NCBI GenBank assembly: GCA_013398615.1
Contig: VZSR01002395.1
Span: 1,473,586 to 1,537,585 of the forward strand
Source: Brachypodius melanocephalos
Taxonomy: Eukaryota; Chordata; Aves; Passeriformes; Pycnonotidae
Length of the DNA: 64,000 bases
Reading direction: 5' to 3'
In this document: piece after piece, positions 1 to 12,800 of the stretch
Layout: each line of letters begins with the position of its first letter
Numbering within the stretch: position 1 is the stretch's first letter
Translations under genes and position numbers: made by a program
Notes under the pieces: generated by a model
The model's database searches: none
Seen by the model: the letters and a program-made list of their open reading frames with translations, nothing else
What the model was told of the DNA's origin: nothing

Positions 1-640
1 ACAGTCTTATTTTTAAGCTGATATGAGTTTGATTAACTATTTCATATTAGCTCCAAAAAAATTAATGATTCAGACATCTGTGCATTTGAATTGGAGACCT
101 CAAACAAATGCCTCTTAACATTCCTCCCTTTCCTGAAAACACTTCTTTTTCTGCAACTTCATGTCCTGATCAACTGATAACCCAGCTACAAAACCAAGCA
201 GGGCACCATTCATCACTTGAAGGGGGCAAGGCAGGAAGAACCCCAGCACCTGCAGACACAGCCAGGGCAGCACTGCAATGCTGCTTCCAAACAGATCAAG
301 GCCTGAGTGAAGCAAACTCAAGAAGAAACAGGAAACTCAAACTACAAAAGCAAAGCATGACATCCAGTTTCCCAACGAAGCTATCACAAATCCATACTCC
401 CATCCTTGGCTCCAAACACAGAACCAAAGTGCAGCCTCTGCTGGGCTAAGATGCTGTTTAATTACCTTGCACATTGTCTCTGCAAGAACCACCTTGCTGA
501 TTGTATTAGGAAACAGAAAAAGGGAATGCAATTTTTGTGGGTCTAGTCCTAGCTCAGTGAGAATTCTATTCTGCTATCTGTAACCCTTTCTTGATTGAAC
601 TTTAAGTTTACAAGTTTGTACTGAAATTATGACCTCTTAC

Positions 641-829
641 CTTTTGTGCTTTGATGGGTCCAGCCCGAGGCTGTTTCTGTCTCTGCTCTTTGGGTTCTGG
701 TAATTTGTCAGTGGACTTTTCAGAAAGCACAGGACCAACTTCATTGTCACTGCCACTGGAAGCTGGGGCTCCAAACTGAATGGTTTCTATACCAAGATCG
801 ACTCCACCTTCTTGGCCAGGCTTTGTCCC
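641..829 (-). CDS. PRRC2C: PRRC2C exon 21 (residues 1897-1959)
   Basis: 189 nt, 63 codons, phase 0 on both sides. It includes ETIQFGAPASSGSDNEVGP and EPKEQRQKQPRAGPIKAQK. The GTAAGA donor at 640-635 leads into an intron that leaves the window; bases 1-634 hold nothing else. Confidence 0.96.
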
Positions 830-3800
830 CTAGTTAAAAAGCAAACATTTAACCCATTCTGAAAAAAATCTGTATCAGTACAATGAGAATGGTTCAGAAA
901 AGAGCACAGAACATGCTCAGCTGAAAACCACTAGAAGAGTACTTTTATCTTTTGCCAGGGGTACCATTCGTGACTGCAACAGATTTGCAAGGATAAACAA
1001 TATCTGAATATACACTTCTTCCTCCTCAAGTCTATTGTTAAAGGAGCTCAAGAAAAAAGCAGTGAAGAAATATGTAAACACCATCAAGATCAAGAGGAAC
1101 AAGTGCAATTCAGACGCAGGTTCACAATATTCTCTGGGAAGTTCAAAACTTAATGCTCAATTCAAGGGAAACAGTAAGAAATATTAAAGTATTTCCAGAT
1201 CTCTTGTGCAGTTCAAATCATCTCCTATGACAGCTGTCTCAGCATTCTTGCTATTTAAAACAATTAAGACCAAAAAAGTACCAGGAAAGTGAAACCACAG
1301 CACTCTCAATGTAAAATTTAGGACTATGCAAATTCCATGGGAATATCCACAGATAATACAGTTATGAAGCAGCAACTGCTTTTATCGTTAATTTAACCCC
1401 CTTCCATTCCTTGGAGACACCCTGTTTCTGTCTACATTACTGAACCCTACACAAACAGGCAAACTGGGCAGTATTTTTCCTTTGGAAAAGCAATGAATAA
1501 CAGCTATCAATAGAATCTGTGAATGGCTGAGTTATTATCAAGAGACCAGCTTTTCCATGCTGCAATTTTAAAACCATCAGCCTATATCTCATGCTTCTGT
1601 ACTATCTCCTGACTTCATGGAATTCTACACACATTAGCTTAAGTATCTGCACTGCTGGATAAATGGGTAATTTATAGATATAATAGATATAATTTGGGTA
1701 AGCTTCACACACAGCTACTCTTCTTCCCCTCATTCTTACCTCTGGAGATGGAGCTGAACCAAAAGATGTCAGAGGCTTGTTCCAGGCACTGACTGAAGGT
1801 GGCTGAGGTGGGCTAATGGGTCCCACTGGCAATTAAGAAAAGAGAGAGTTAAAAAACCCCTCAACGTTGCTAAAGGTATTCAAATCAATGTATTGACTGA
1901 CTGAGAATTAAATTACAGATCTCTTGAGTAAATAACCTTTAATTAACCTGTTCAGTGGTTAAAAATGTGCTACCTATTCAGCTGCTTTCAAGTGGGGCAA
2001 TTATCATGTCTGGAACAATGACCAAGTCTGACAAAACAGACTCCTCAAGGGAGTGACAGTTACTCATTTCTTGTGAGGGAAAAACACAGTAACATAAAAT
2101 ACTGACTAATATTATACTGCAAACCTCTTTTTGGAGGTTACTATGCTGCACTTGGGTTATGCTGCCCTCATTCCCTGTGCAGAATCTACCCACAGGTAAA
2201 AAGACAACCAGAGAGCCAGCTGGCAATCAGCTTTCTCTAAATACAATGCCTGTTTGCCTCCACCTCAAATCCAAAAGGCAGCACTTACATTTTTTGGAGA
2301 GGTCGTTCAGAACGGCTGTAGGAGGCACTTTGTTGTCCCACAGTTCAGCTGCCAGCCCGTTGTGAGGCTGGCTGTTCTGCAGGACTTTGCCTGAGACGCT
2401 GTAGTCAGTGCTGGCTGTCCCTCCTGCAGCCTGGCTCGGTGCTGGAACAGGAGCCTGTGGCTGGGCTGGGGACTGTGCTGGGCAGGGAGGCTGAGCCTGA
2501 GCTTGTGCCTGAGCCTGTGCCTGCTGTGCAGCTGCAGCTGCTGCCTGCTGCTGCTTCTTGGCAAATCTGGGGGGCAGCTTGGAATTCTGACCTCGGCCTT
2601 TTTCGCTTGAGCCTTTTTTGGTCCAAACCTGTAAGGAGAAGCCAGTTTTATTCTTCCAGCTGACAATGTGTACAGATAGCAATTGTAGAGTGCAAAAAGC
2701 AAACTGATTAACCCAGCCTTACAGGAAATTTATTTGGGGTGGGGTATTTAACTACAGGAACAATGATTTCTCATCCACTCTCTTCTTGGAATCAACTGAT
2801 ACACAAGCAATAGGGTAAATAGTTACCACAGTATGGAAAGTTTTGTCTTTATCAGTTTGCCAATTCCACCTGCCTGCCAGTGCCTGATTGAAAAGTACAG
2901 AATCTCAAGGCAACTAAACAAAAATTAATTTTATTTACCAAATACGAACAACTTTAATATTAAATATAACTAAGTAGTTATATTTAGAAGGAGAAAATAC
3001 AGCTATTTTGGAAGGAAGATTCTGCATCCCTGACAACATCCCCAGTACTGCAAGCAGCTTTTCCCCCACTATAAATGCTGGTCTTGTACCTGCACTGTTT
3101 GTTCTTCCTTCTTTCTGCGCTCTTCATCTTGCAAGCGTTTTTGCTGCTTCTTAGACACCACTTCTGTGAAACCATCATCATTCAAGTTAGATTGGGAGTC
3201 TTCAACTACTGTCACTTCAGGGTGATCATCAATGATCACAACACCTATAGGAAAAGGAAAGGTATAGATGCTGCTGTTTCAACAGCCTCAGGTGCAATGC
3301 ACCAAGCCAAAAATTGGCTTTGGAGTGGAAGTCACTCCTCACAGACACAGACGGGGGCCCTGATCAATGGCAAGCGTCTGCTTGCCAAGTGCTTTGCTGC
3401 TGAGCTCAAAGGCAAGGAGTTAATATTTAAGAACTTTAAAACTGGAGCTTCCTGTACCAAATTCTCCAAGAAATTGCTAAAACACAGTAATGAATAATGA
3501 ACAGCCCTCTCCCAGCTACTATCAGGTCTAAGCTTAGCAGTGATAACCACTGCCTTTACTTTTGAAAATTGACTAAATTATAAGAATGTGATGGAGAAAG
3601 GTAGGAATGAAAAGTTGTAAGTGTACAAAATTGTTCTCACCTACATATAACACACAATTAGGTTTGCCACCTTTTAGAGGCACATATTTAGAGGCACACA
3701 TTACTAGGTGTCACAAAGATAGCCATGCTCAAATGCCCAGTTATTCTGCTGTTTTCAAAAAATCCCCTTCCTGAAGTTGTCAAACATCTAGCTCTATATG

Positions 3801-6800
3801 CAACAAAACTAGCAGAACTATCAAAAATTATTAGGATATTATCAATACATACTTGCATAATTATTAAGATCAAACTGAGACAAGGCATCCACTTTCTCCT
3901 TAGGCTTCTTTGGACCAGCCTTTGGTTCTTCTCTCTTTTTGCCACTTGCATCCTTGGTGGTCTTCTGTCCTGCAGCAGCGACACCTCCATCCTCCTGATG
4001 TAAAGAGTTGCCATTGGTGGGATCAACACCAGGCACAGGTGCTGCCTGCTCTTCAAATGGCCTATGTTAGAAAAAGACATTTGAAAATTAAGCCACAGGG
4101 AATGCTCAGGAGGGAGCCAACAATCTAATTCAGATTCCATTGGAGGGCTGTAAGTGTTTACCGACTTCTTAGTAGGGTTCAGACTTTTTACTTTCAGCTC
4201 CTAATGAGAAGCTCAAAAGCAAAAGCTGTTTTGGAGAAATACCAAATGCACTGCTAAATTTTCCAGCAAATGAAGCATATGAAGTTTAGTCTAAATGGTA
4301 AGCATTTCTCAACCTGCTTGTCTGTGTTAGGTGATTGATCTAAAGTGCAATGCAACAATTTATATATTAACTGCAAAACTGCTCACATGAACAGTGAACA
4401 GTTTATGAACACTGCTCAAGAACAATTCTGCTTGCATCCAAATCTTAAGAAACATAGCTCAACTCAGAAACAGCACTGCAATTTTTTAAAATTAGGCTGT
4501 TTTAGCACTGTGCATACAAGAGCATTCCACTCTCGGTTTCAGGTTCCAGGTGTCTGTATATAAACAAAAATTAGAAAGTACAGCGCCACGTGTGCATGTA
4601 CCAGGGTGTTTTCTACCACTCTACGGATCTGAACTAACTGCTTATGGTTTCAAACCACAAGAGGACAACAGAAGACCATCACCCTGTGTGCTTCCTCACA
4701 AAGGCTGGGTACTCACCCTCTTTTTCCACTTCTGGGAGGAGGACCACTCCGCCTTTCACTCCGGGGCCCTGAGAAATTCCTCCCTGGCTTAGCTGGCCCG
4801 TTGTTGCCACGTCGGTTCTGACGGTCTATTCCAGGCCGCTGACTAGAGAAGCTTCTCTTGGCTATTTCCCTTTTTGGAGCTCCAGCGTTTTCTCCTGCCT
4901 TTGCAGCAACCTGTGCTGCTGCATCTGCTGTTTTCTTCTCATCTCTTTCCCGCCTCTCATTGAAGTCGCTGCTTTCCGAGGCTGTTTCCCATTCTTCATT
5001 TGCCTGGTCTGAAGAATTCTGGTTGGACAAGTCTGGTGTCTTACTTCCTGACACATCCAGAGCAGGGTTGGAGGGCTCATTAACTGCATTATTAACTGTG
5101 GCACTCGTTGTGGAGCTGGTCACCACCTCATTGATCTTGGACGCAGCCTCTCTCTCTTTTAGGCGCCTGAAGCGTGGTGGTTTATCCTGCCTTGGAGGCC
5201 GGGCAGGCCTCTGTCTTCGTGGCCTCTCTCTGTTTGGATCAAACTTTCTCTCAAATTTTGGAGGTCTTTTATCAATTGGTATAGGACCATAATGCTCATT
5301 TCTTCTTGGAGGCTCCCCATCTTCTGGTTTAATGATCTCTGTTTGCCTGGGGTTCCATTGATTGTCCCTGTAGGCTGGTCTCCTTATTGTGGATGGCCGT
5401 GGAGGACGTCCCCCAGGATCCCTGCCACCACGTCTGTACATTCCCCCTCTGCCTCGTCTAGAAGGCTCTCCTTTAGGAAGGAATCCTGGTTTGGGCTTGT
5501 TCTCATAATCTCTGATGTATGTTTTTTCTAGGGATCTGTTGTCTACTCTGATATTGTTCTCAGGTTTGAATGACAGGGGCTTTGGAGGCTTCTTGCCATC
5601 AGCTCTTTCTTCTCTTTTTGGGTGCTTGCCCTTGACGATGCTGTCTTTGTCTGAGAGCAGGGTGTCACTTGCGCTCTCATGCACTTCGCTGTCAGAATCT
5701 GTCTCCGAGCCATGCTGGCGCCGCCGTTTCGGGATCACTTCAAAGTCAGAACTCTCACTGCGAGTTTCACTCTCCTCTCTTTGCCTAACAGGCCCTGAAG
5801 GCACATGCTCTGACCTAGGCTTAGGATCTCTGTAGTGTGGGTACTCTCTATTATGGCCTCTACTGCCCCGACCTCGTCCTCCATAAGAACCCCTGTAGCT
5901 ACGGCCCCTGGAATAATACTCTCCACGACCTCTGCCCCTGTATCCCTGCTCTGGGAACCAGTCCCTATCCCTGGCCTCTTTCCAGTATGTCCTAGGTGGT
6001 AAGCCAGGCTCTCTTTTTACAGGCCTGGTTTCTAGGCGTGGTTTCTCCACCACCTCCTTGCTCACCACCTTCTCAGCCTGCTTGTCCTCCTTGCCGGCGG
6101 GCGCGGGGGGCTGCGGGTGGGGCGGGGGCTGAGCGGCCGGCGGGGCGGCCGGGGGCTGCGGGAGGGCCGGGGGCAGCTGGGCAGTGGCTGGCTGGGCAGC
6201 TGGGAGCTGCTGCTGGACTGCAGGGGCAGGGGGCTGCACCACAGCTTTAGCTGCTGCCTCAGGCTGGCTGCTCTCCTGGCTTGCTGGCGTTGGGGCAGCA
6301 TCCTGGGTTATTTTCTTAGCCAGGGGAGCGCTGCTGGAGGCTGATCTCTCGGGCTCAGACTGAGACGGTGGCACCTGAGGTGCTTCCTTCTTGTCGCTTT
6401 TTTCAGGCTTGCCTGTTTTTTCACTAGCTGTCTTTTCTCCTTCCTTCTCCTTTCTCTGCTCGCGCTCTTCTCTCTGTTCACGCTCCTCCTTCATATCCCT
6501 AAGCACAGGTTTCTTAATAGGACCCGATCTTCTCACTGGTCTGTCACCGCCTTCGTCTCGCCTGCCGTAACCTGGCCTAGGACCCCATCTTGTTTCAGAC
6601 TTAGGTTTGAAAGTTTTCTCAGGTTTTGGTCCTTCTGATGTTCTGTTAGTGATCAAAATTTCTTTTTTCGGTTTAATCTCAAGTCTCTCAATTGTCTCCT
6701 TTGTCTCAATAGGTCTGTTACTTAATTTAGGGATATTAGCTGCTGTTTCACTCCTCTGGTCTTCTGATTTTAGAGAGTGACTTGAACCATGGGAAATGCT

Positions 6801-9800
6801 TCTCTTTAATGAAGAGTGACTTTCCCCCACAGGCACCAATTCTTCTGGAGAACTACGTGTAACCTTCTCACTCACTCCTTCAAAATTAACTGCTGTGTTA
6901 GGTGTGTCAGTTTGGAGAGGCTGTACATCTTCCAAAGACCTGCTTGGGAACTTCTGTACCTCCACCTCTCCTGATTCTCTGAAAAATTCTGTCTTTGGAT
7001 GAGAGTCCAATTGGTTGTGTTCTACAGGATAAGCACTGGCAGGGACAGCAACTCGTTCTTGCTCCAAGTGTGCTTCAGACCTAAGCAGAAAGCAATTAAA
7101 AGTATTATCATGTGGGGGAAAAAGTTATTCACACATAATTACTCAAATCAAGTAATTTTCTATTAAGGATCCATGTTGGCTCTAGGAAGTAATAGGAAAT
7201 AATTTTTAATGGAGCCACCAACTATTATCCAGATGGCAGCAGAGCAAAAAGCATTTTTGAATACTTCTCAGAAGCAGAAGAAAATCCTGACCATTCACCA
7301 CAGAGCAAAGGCCAAAAGAGACTTCTGCTTTCTACCACTTGTACTTAACACCACTTTTGAAACAAATACACATCAGACAGAAGTTCTCTAAAATGGGGAG
7401 AACTGACAGCAAATGGAGAACAGAGAACACTGGAGGAATGTTCTACAAAACCACCAATGCAAAATATTCTGGCAATCACCATTTATCTAGGCTAATGATC
7501 CTAAACAAGGAGTAAACTGTCTTTCTAGCCCCAGCTACAAAGCAGGCATATCTTCTGTTTTGTACAACAGCAGCAAACGCTCTGCATCCCCCAGTCACAA
7601 CTCCTCCTTTCAAGTTTTGTGTGAAGCTACAACCCAGCCAGTCAAAACTGCATTTTGCAACGTGTGTGACTTGGAGAGTGGCACGACTCAGGCTTACCTC
7701 AAATCATCAGGCTCTTCTAAGATCTTGGGAGGAGAACTGGACTGCTGAGATTCTGCATGGGGGTAGGGGTCTGAGCCCCACATCATGCGTGGTTCTGACA
7801 GGGGCACGCTGTGCTCCCGTGCAGAGCGAGCCATGTGCTCAAATGAATCTGAACCAGCTGCTGAGCCCTCCAGCTGCTCTCTTCTCATCAGTGGTTTGGG
7901 AGGCATAATTCCTGTGGCAGAGTGAAGTTCAACAATTGAAACAAATTCAGCATTAGAAAAGAAAGTGACCTCAATACAAATAAAGTCTATCAGGAGGTAT
8001 CAAGGAATGCTATTTTCTCTCCTCCAATCTCCTTCCCTTTGACTGTCTGTGTTGAAACCAAATGTCTATTCCCTGTCAGCTGACCTCAGATTGACTAAAT
8101 CACACTCAACACTTGCATCCTACGTCCCAACAAAAGGAAAAAGCTGTCTGCTTTCACTATAATGGGGAAATACGAGGCCTGTGGACCTGTAAACTCATGG
8201 ATGAAGCTTCTGCTGTAACATCTGAATGGTAAAAGGCAAGATGAGTCTACACGCACAGGCAGTTTTCATACTGTATTATTCCAGCTTTTTCCTTTGTATA
8301 ATTTAAAAGAAATTCTGTAGTTTTCACTATCTTTGCTTAGCCTGCTATTTCCTCCATTCATTCCTTGCACCCATTGAGGATACCCTTTCCCTTGCTCTTG
8401 GGCAGTTAGGCAGGTATCTCCACTACATGACATGACAGACTTCTATTATTTACACCCAACAGCTTTCCTAACTGCAAATCAGATAGCCACTCCACAAATT
8501 AAGAAAGACATTTTAGGGTCAAGAATCTGAAACCACAAATTCATTAAGACTCTGGAGCTGTTAACATGTAATGTAAAAATAGCAAAGTTTCATGGGATTT
8601 TTAGGAAGCAATGTAGTGCCAAGTGCTAAGATAGAATGAACCACAAATGGTAAATACACTTTTTCTCAGTTCAACCTAACTCTTGCCAGCTTTCTGTCTG
8701 TAACAAAGGAAAGCTTATGTTGACATTCTCAATCACCTTAACCATCACTCACATGCCTGCAGTGTGACAGCTGGGATTTTACTTTATAGTCAAAGGTATA
8801 CATTCTCATAGGTCTACAATTTTAGTCACATATGACTACAATCTATTTTGCCTCAAACAATAAAATAACGCAGATTTCTTCTTAAAACCCCACCCATTCA
8901 CTAAACAAAGCGTGGTTAAGGAAAGACTCGTATTTCAAAACCAAGTTAAGTTCAACAGCCAAAAAATGTTTCCAGGTTTACCTGGATGAATGGGAGGCAT
9001 ATCCATGGCAGGTCTTCCTGACATCATCCGTGGGTCCATGTAGGATTGCATCATGAGCCAGCGGGGGTCAAAGCCCATGGAAGCCAAATGCTGGGGATGG
9101 GGCTGCATGGGCTGGTAAAGGGGTCTGTGCTGGGGTGGTGGGACAGGGCCACTCGAGGGCTGGGAGGGAGCAGACTGTGGAAGGACACCTTGCTGCTGTT
9201 GCTGCCACTGCTGCTGTTTCATTTGCTCCTGCAGATGAAAAATCAGTATTACAGGACTTTCTGGTAAGATGAAGACTTGAGCACAGATCTAATAACCCTT
9301 GGAAACAACAAGTACAATTATCTCCAGAACTGTAAGTATTCTGAAATTTAACTGTAAACATGCATCAGGACAAGCTAGGAGAAAAGGGAGAAAACCAGAC
9401 TGGACAACTTACAATAGCTACAGCTTAACTGGTGTGCAGCTGAGACACAGAACAACCTATACTTTGTGCATGTGCAGTTTGTGCATGCAAACTGCTCCTC
9501 AGACCACAGGACCCAAGTTGAACTATGAGTGTCATACCCTTTTAGGAAAAGCTGCAGAAATAATCAATCATCAGACTTCAGGTTCCACAGGCAAGCCCAG
9601 GGCAATGCCACTATGTGCCAGTTTTAAAGCCTCTCTTGCCTTCTGCTCACTTACAGACCTTGCAAGTGACAAGAAGTGTTTCAGGCAGAAAATTCCTGCC
9701 AATACCATTTTCTAGAAGCTGAAAACAAAAAACTCAGGATTTCTGAAACTCCTATGGTCACCTTCTTCAGAATGAGGCAGAATACAGCATTCTTTAAATC

Positions 9801-12800
9801 AATCTCCTTTTAGTGAACTGGTTTGTTACCTGCTGCCTCTGAAACCTTGGTGGTAATGACTTCTGGAACTGCTTAGAATAGCCTGAGGAAACAGCAGGAC
9901 GAGGTTGAGAACCTGAGTCTGGCTCATTCTCATGAGTCACCTGTGAAACCTCTTTCTCATTCCGACCACTGTCTTGTCGAGTAAAGACTGCTTGATCTTC
10001 TGAAAAAAAACCCAACAAAAAAACCACCTATGTGAGACAACAGTCAATCTTAAAACTGACAGTTTTACCAGAATATCAGCTAAGGAATGTTCTAAAATGC
10101 CTGCCTTCTCTAACTTCACAGTCTCAGTTTCCAAAACCAGTAAAGGCACAAAATGTCACGGACGACCCCTCAGAACAAATGTTGTTAATACACCTCTGGG
10201 TTTTTTTTAACTTAAATACACTGGGAAATCAACCACTGCCATTTAGGTTGCAGCTATTAAGTGATTTAGGATGTGCTATATCAATGATATCATATCGCAT
10301 TTGGATCAACTTTTTTGCATGAACTTTTTTCATGAATTTGGTTTTATAAGCAATTTTATCCATTTAAATATTATATAACCATACCAAGCATGATCTAACA
10401 GTTTTCTCGTGGCATTCAAGTCTCAGTAGAAAAAGTGCACCACATTTACATAGGTGCCCTTTGTGTCTACTTCTTTAGGCTTACTGAAAGAACAGAATGG
10501 CTGAAATAATTTGCACTGCTTTTTAAGCAACATGAGCGGCTGACTCTCCTTTAGGAAAAGAAAGCCTGCTTTTCTTTCTGTATTCCTCAAAGTCCAGCCT
10601 AAATCACAGAAGCCATTTTTCCCCCTAATCTTTTGATGAGCTGGGCAAACAGGCTTAGCTCAAAGGACACTTATCAGCTGTAATGTGCCAGGAAAATAAT
10701 TGGTCTAGATGCACTAGGTTAATCAGGTATGCAAATGAGACTTCCAGACAACAGCTACGCTCTGTGACTCAGCTTTAAGAAGGACAACTCCTACTTGTGT
10801 GCAAGCATACCTTTTTCTTCTTTGTTATTCTTGGTTTCACTTTCTTGTTTTTCTACTACAGGTGTTACCACAGGTTCTACAGGCTCAGGAACCTCATGTG
10901 CCGGTTTCTCCTCTTCTTTCTCTTTCTCATTCTCCTTCTCTTCTTTCTCCACCTCTTTTTCTTTCTCTTTCTCCGCTTCTTGTTCTTTTGCCTTCTCCAG
11001 TTTTTCTTTTTCTTCTTTTTCCTTTTCCTTCTCTCTTTCCCTCTCTTTCTCCTTTTCCTTCTCCCTCTCTTTTTCTCGCTCCCTCTCCCGCTCCCTCTCT
11101 TTTTCCCTCTCCCGCTCCCGTTCTCTCTCCCTCTCCCGTTCTCTTTCCCTCTCCCTCTCTCTCTCTTTCAGAGGGTCTTCCCGGGAGGGTTTCGTCATGC
11201 AGCCGAATTTCTCATTTAACCGTTTGAGCTTTTCAGCACAGGCTGCTTTTCGCTGCTCTTCCATTCTCCTCTCTTCCTCTTCTCGCCGCTTACGGGCTCG
11301 CTCCACGGCAGCCGATATCTCTGACTGCTGCCTTCTCCTCTGCTTCCAAATTTCATCTTCATCTGGTACTGGTTTGGGGGGAAAGGGTCCCTGCCTTCCC
11401 ATCTGACGATCAGGGGGAGGAGGGTGCTGCACGAGAAAACCAGGTTGAAAACGTGTTACGTAAGCAGCCAGCTGAAATTCTGCATTTTAACTATTTGTCA
11501 ACACGTGTGTGTCTGCATGGCATCTTTAAAAAGCAAGACTTGGAAGAAAGATCCAGCCCCCACCTTCCTGATCTGATTCAGACTCTCACAACCTGAGCTC
11601 AGAAAGCAGAGGTAGAGAATCACTTGGACTTATGTCAGCTCTCTTCCTCATCAGCATCAAGGCAAAGTGACAGCCAAGATCATAAACATATTATAGACTG
11701 GGTTACACAGGCTGCTCTAAATCTCAGAAAAAACTCCCTCAAGGAGCCGAGGAATTTCAAGGTAGCTGAGGATAAGAGATTTTAGTTCATATCTCATTTG
11801 GGACATCATCTCCTCATCCGTCTTGGCAGCCATCCCTGCCTGCAGCACTTTTCCCATGCTTCTGTCCTCTCCAGTTCCCAAGTGGGGCTGGATAACCAAA
11901 AGCTCTTGAAATTCTTGTGCATTTCACACGGCATTTACAAGACAGGGCAGCTTTACACAACTGCAGCATGGCTATGTTGGGGTCCCATCCTACCAGCCCC
12001 AGGCATTATGATCATTTTACTTGTTATCATTATGTGAACCGTATTTTTACTTTCCTTGGTCTAAATCTCTCTATTCCAGCATCAAAGAATTTAACTCCAG
12101 GAAATAAGGACAATCCTAATCTTTCTTACCGGTGGTAGAATTGATTTTGGAGGAAGAGCAGGGCCACCTCTTTCATGTACAGAAGGCTGTGGTGGACCTC
12201 GATCCTGTTGGATCAAACACAGCACCAAGGTTAAGCAAGCTTCTAACCACAGCCAAGCCCAAAAATTTTAGATTTACTGTTTTCTACTGCATTAAGATAC
12301 TACACCTAATAAGGCATCTGCATTCAATACAAAGGCAAAAACATCTTCACTTTTATGTACTGAGAGCTGAACAATTTAAGTTTATGTTCCTTCACCGTTT
12401 TTCCTTAGGTTCAGTGTAGCATCAATCCTTAAAGAACAGTGTGATATTTATTACAGAGACAAAGTGCAATTCCAGATTTCCCACCTTCACTATTACTGGT
12501 GTCAAGAGAAAATATTTCTGGGAAATTTTCAAAACCAACAGTAGCTTTTCCTGATGGGGACAAAAAAAAGACCAGGGCTGTAGCAAGCATAAATTGAGGT
12601 GGGGGGCAATATCCCTCTACTAGAGGAAACCAAAAATGGCTGAGTTGATGAATTCTACATGGTCTGTATAAAATCCATTAGTGTGAGAAGTGAACTCACA
12701 TTACAGCTAAGCTGCACTGCACAAAGTGGACCATGATACTAAAAAAATCCCCACACCCATGAAAAATGTGTGGGCTACTTATCCACTAGAAAACCTGATA

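Noticed and set aside
1..640. Short frames at the left edge (60-113 codons)
   Set aside because: They lie in the PRRC2C intron after exon 21 and show none of the conserved PRRC2C sequence.
10795..11406. Three overlapping plus-strand frames (140-203 codons) rich in Ser, Phe and Leu
   Set aside because: They are antisense shadows of the purine-rich PRRC2C exon 12.
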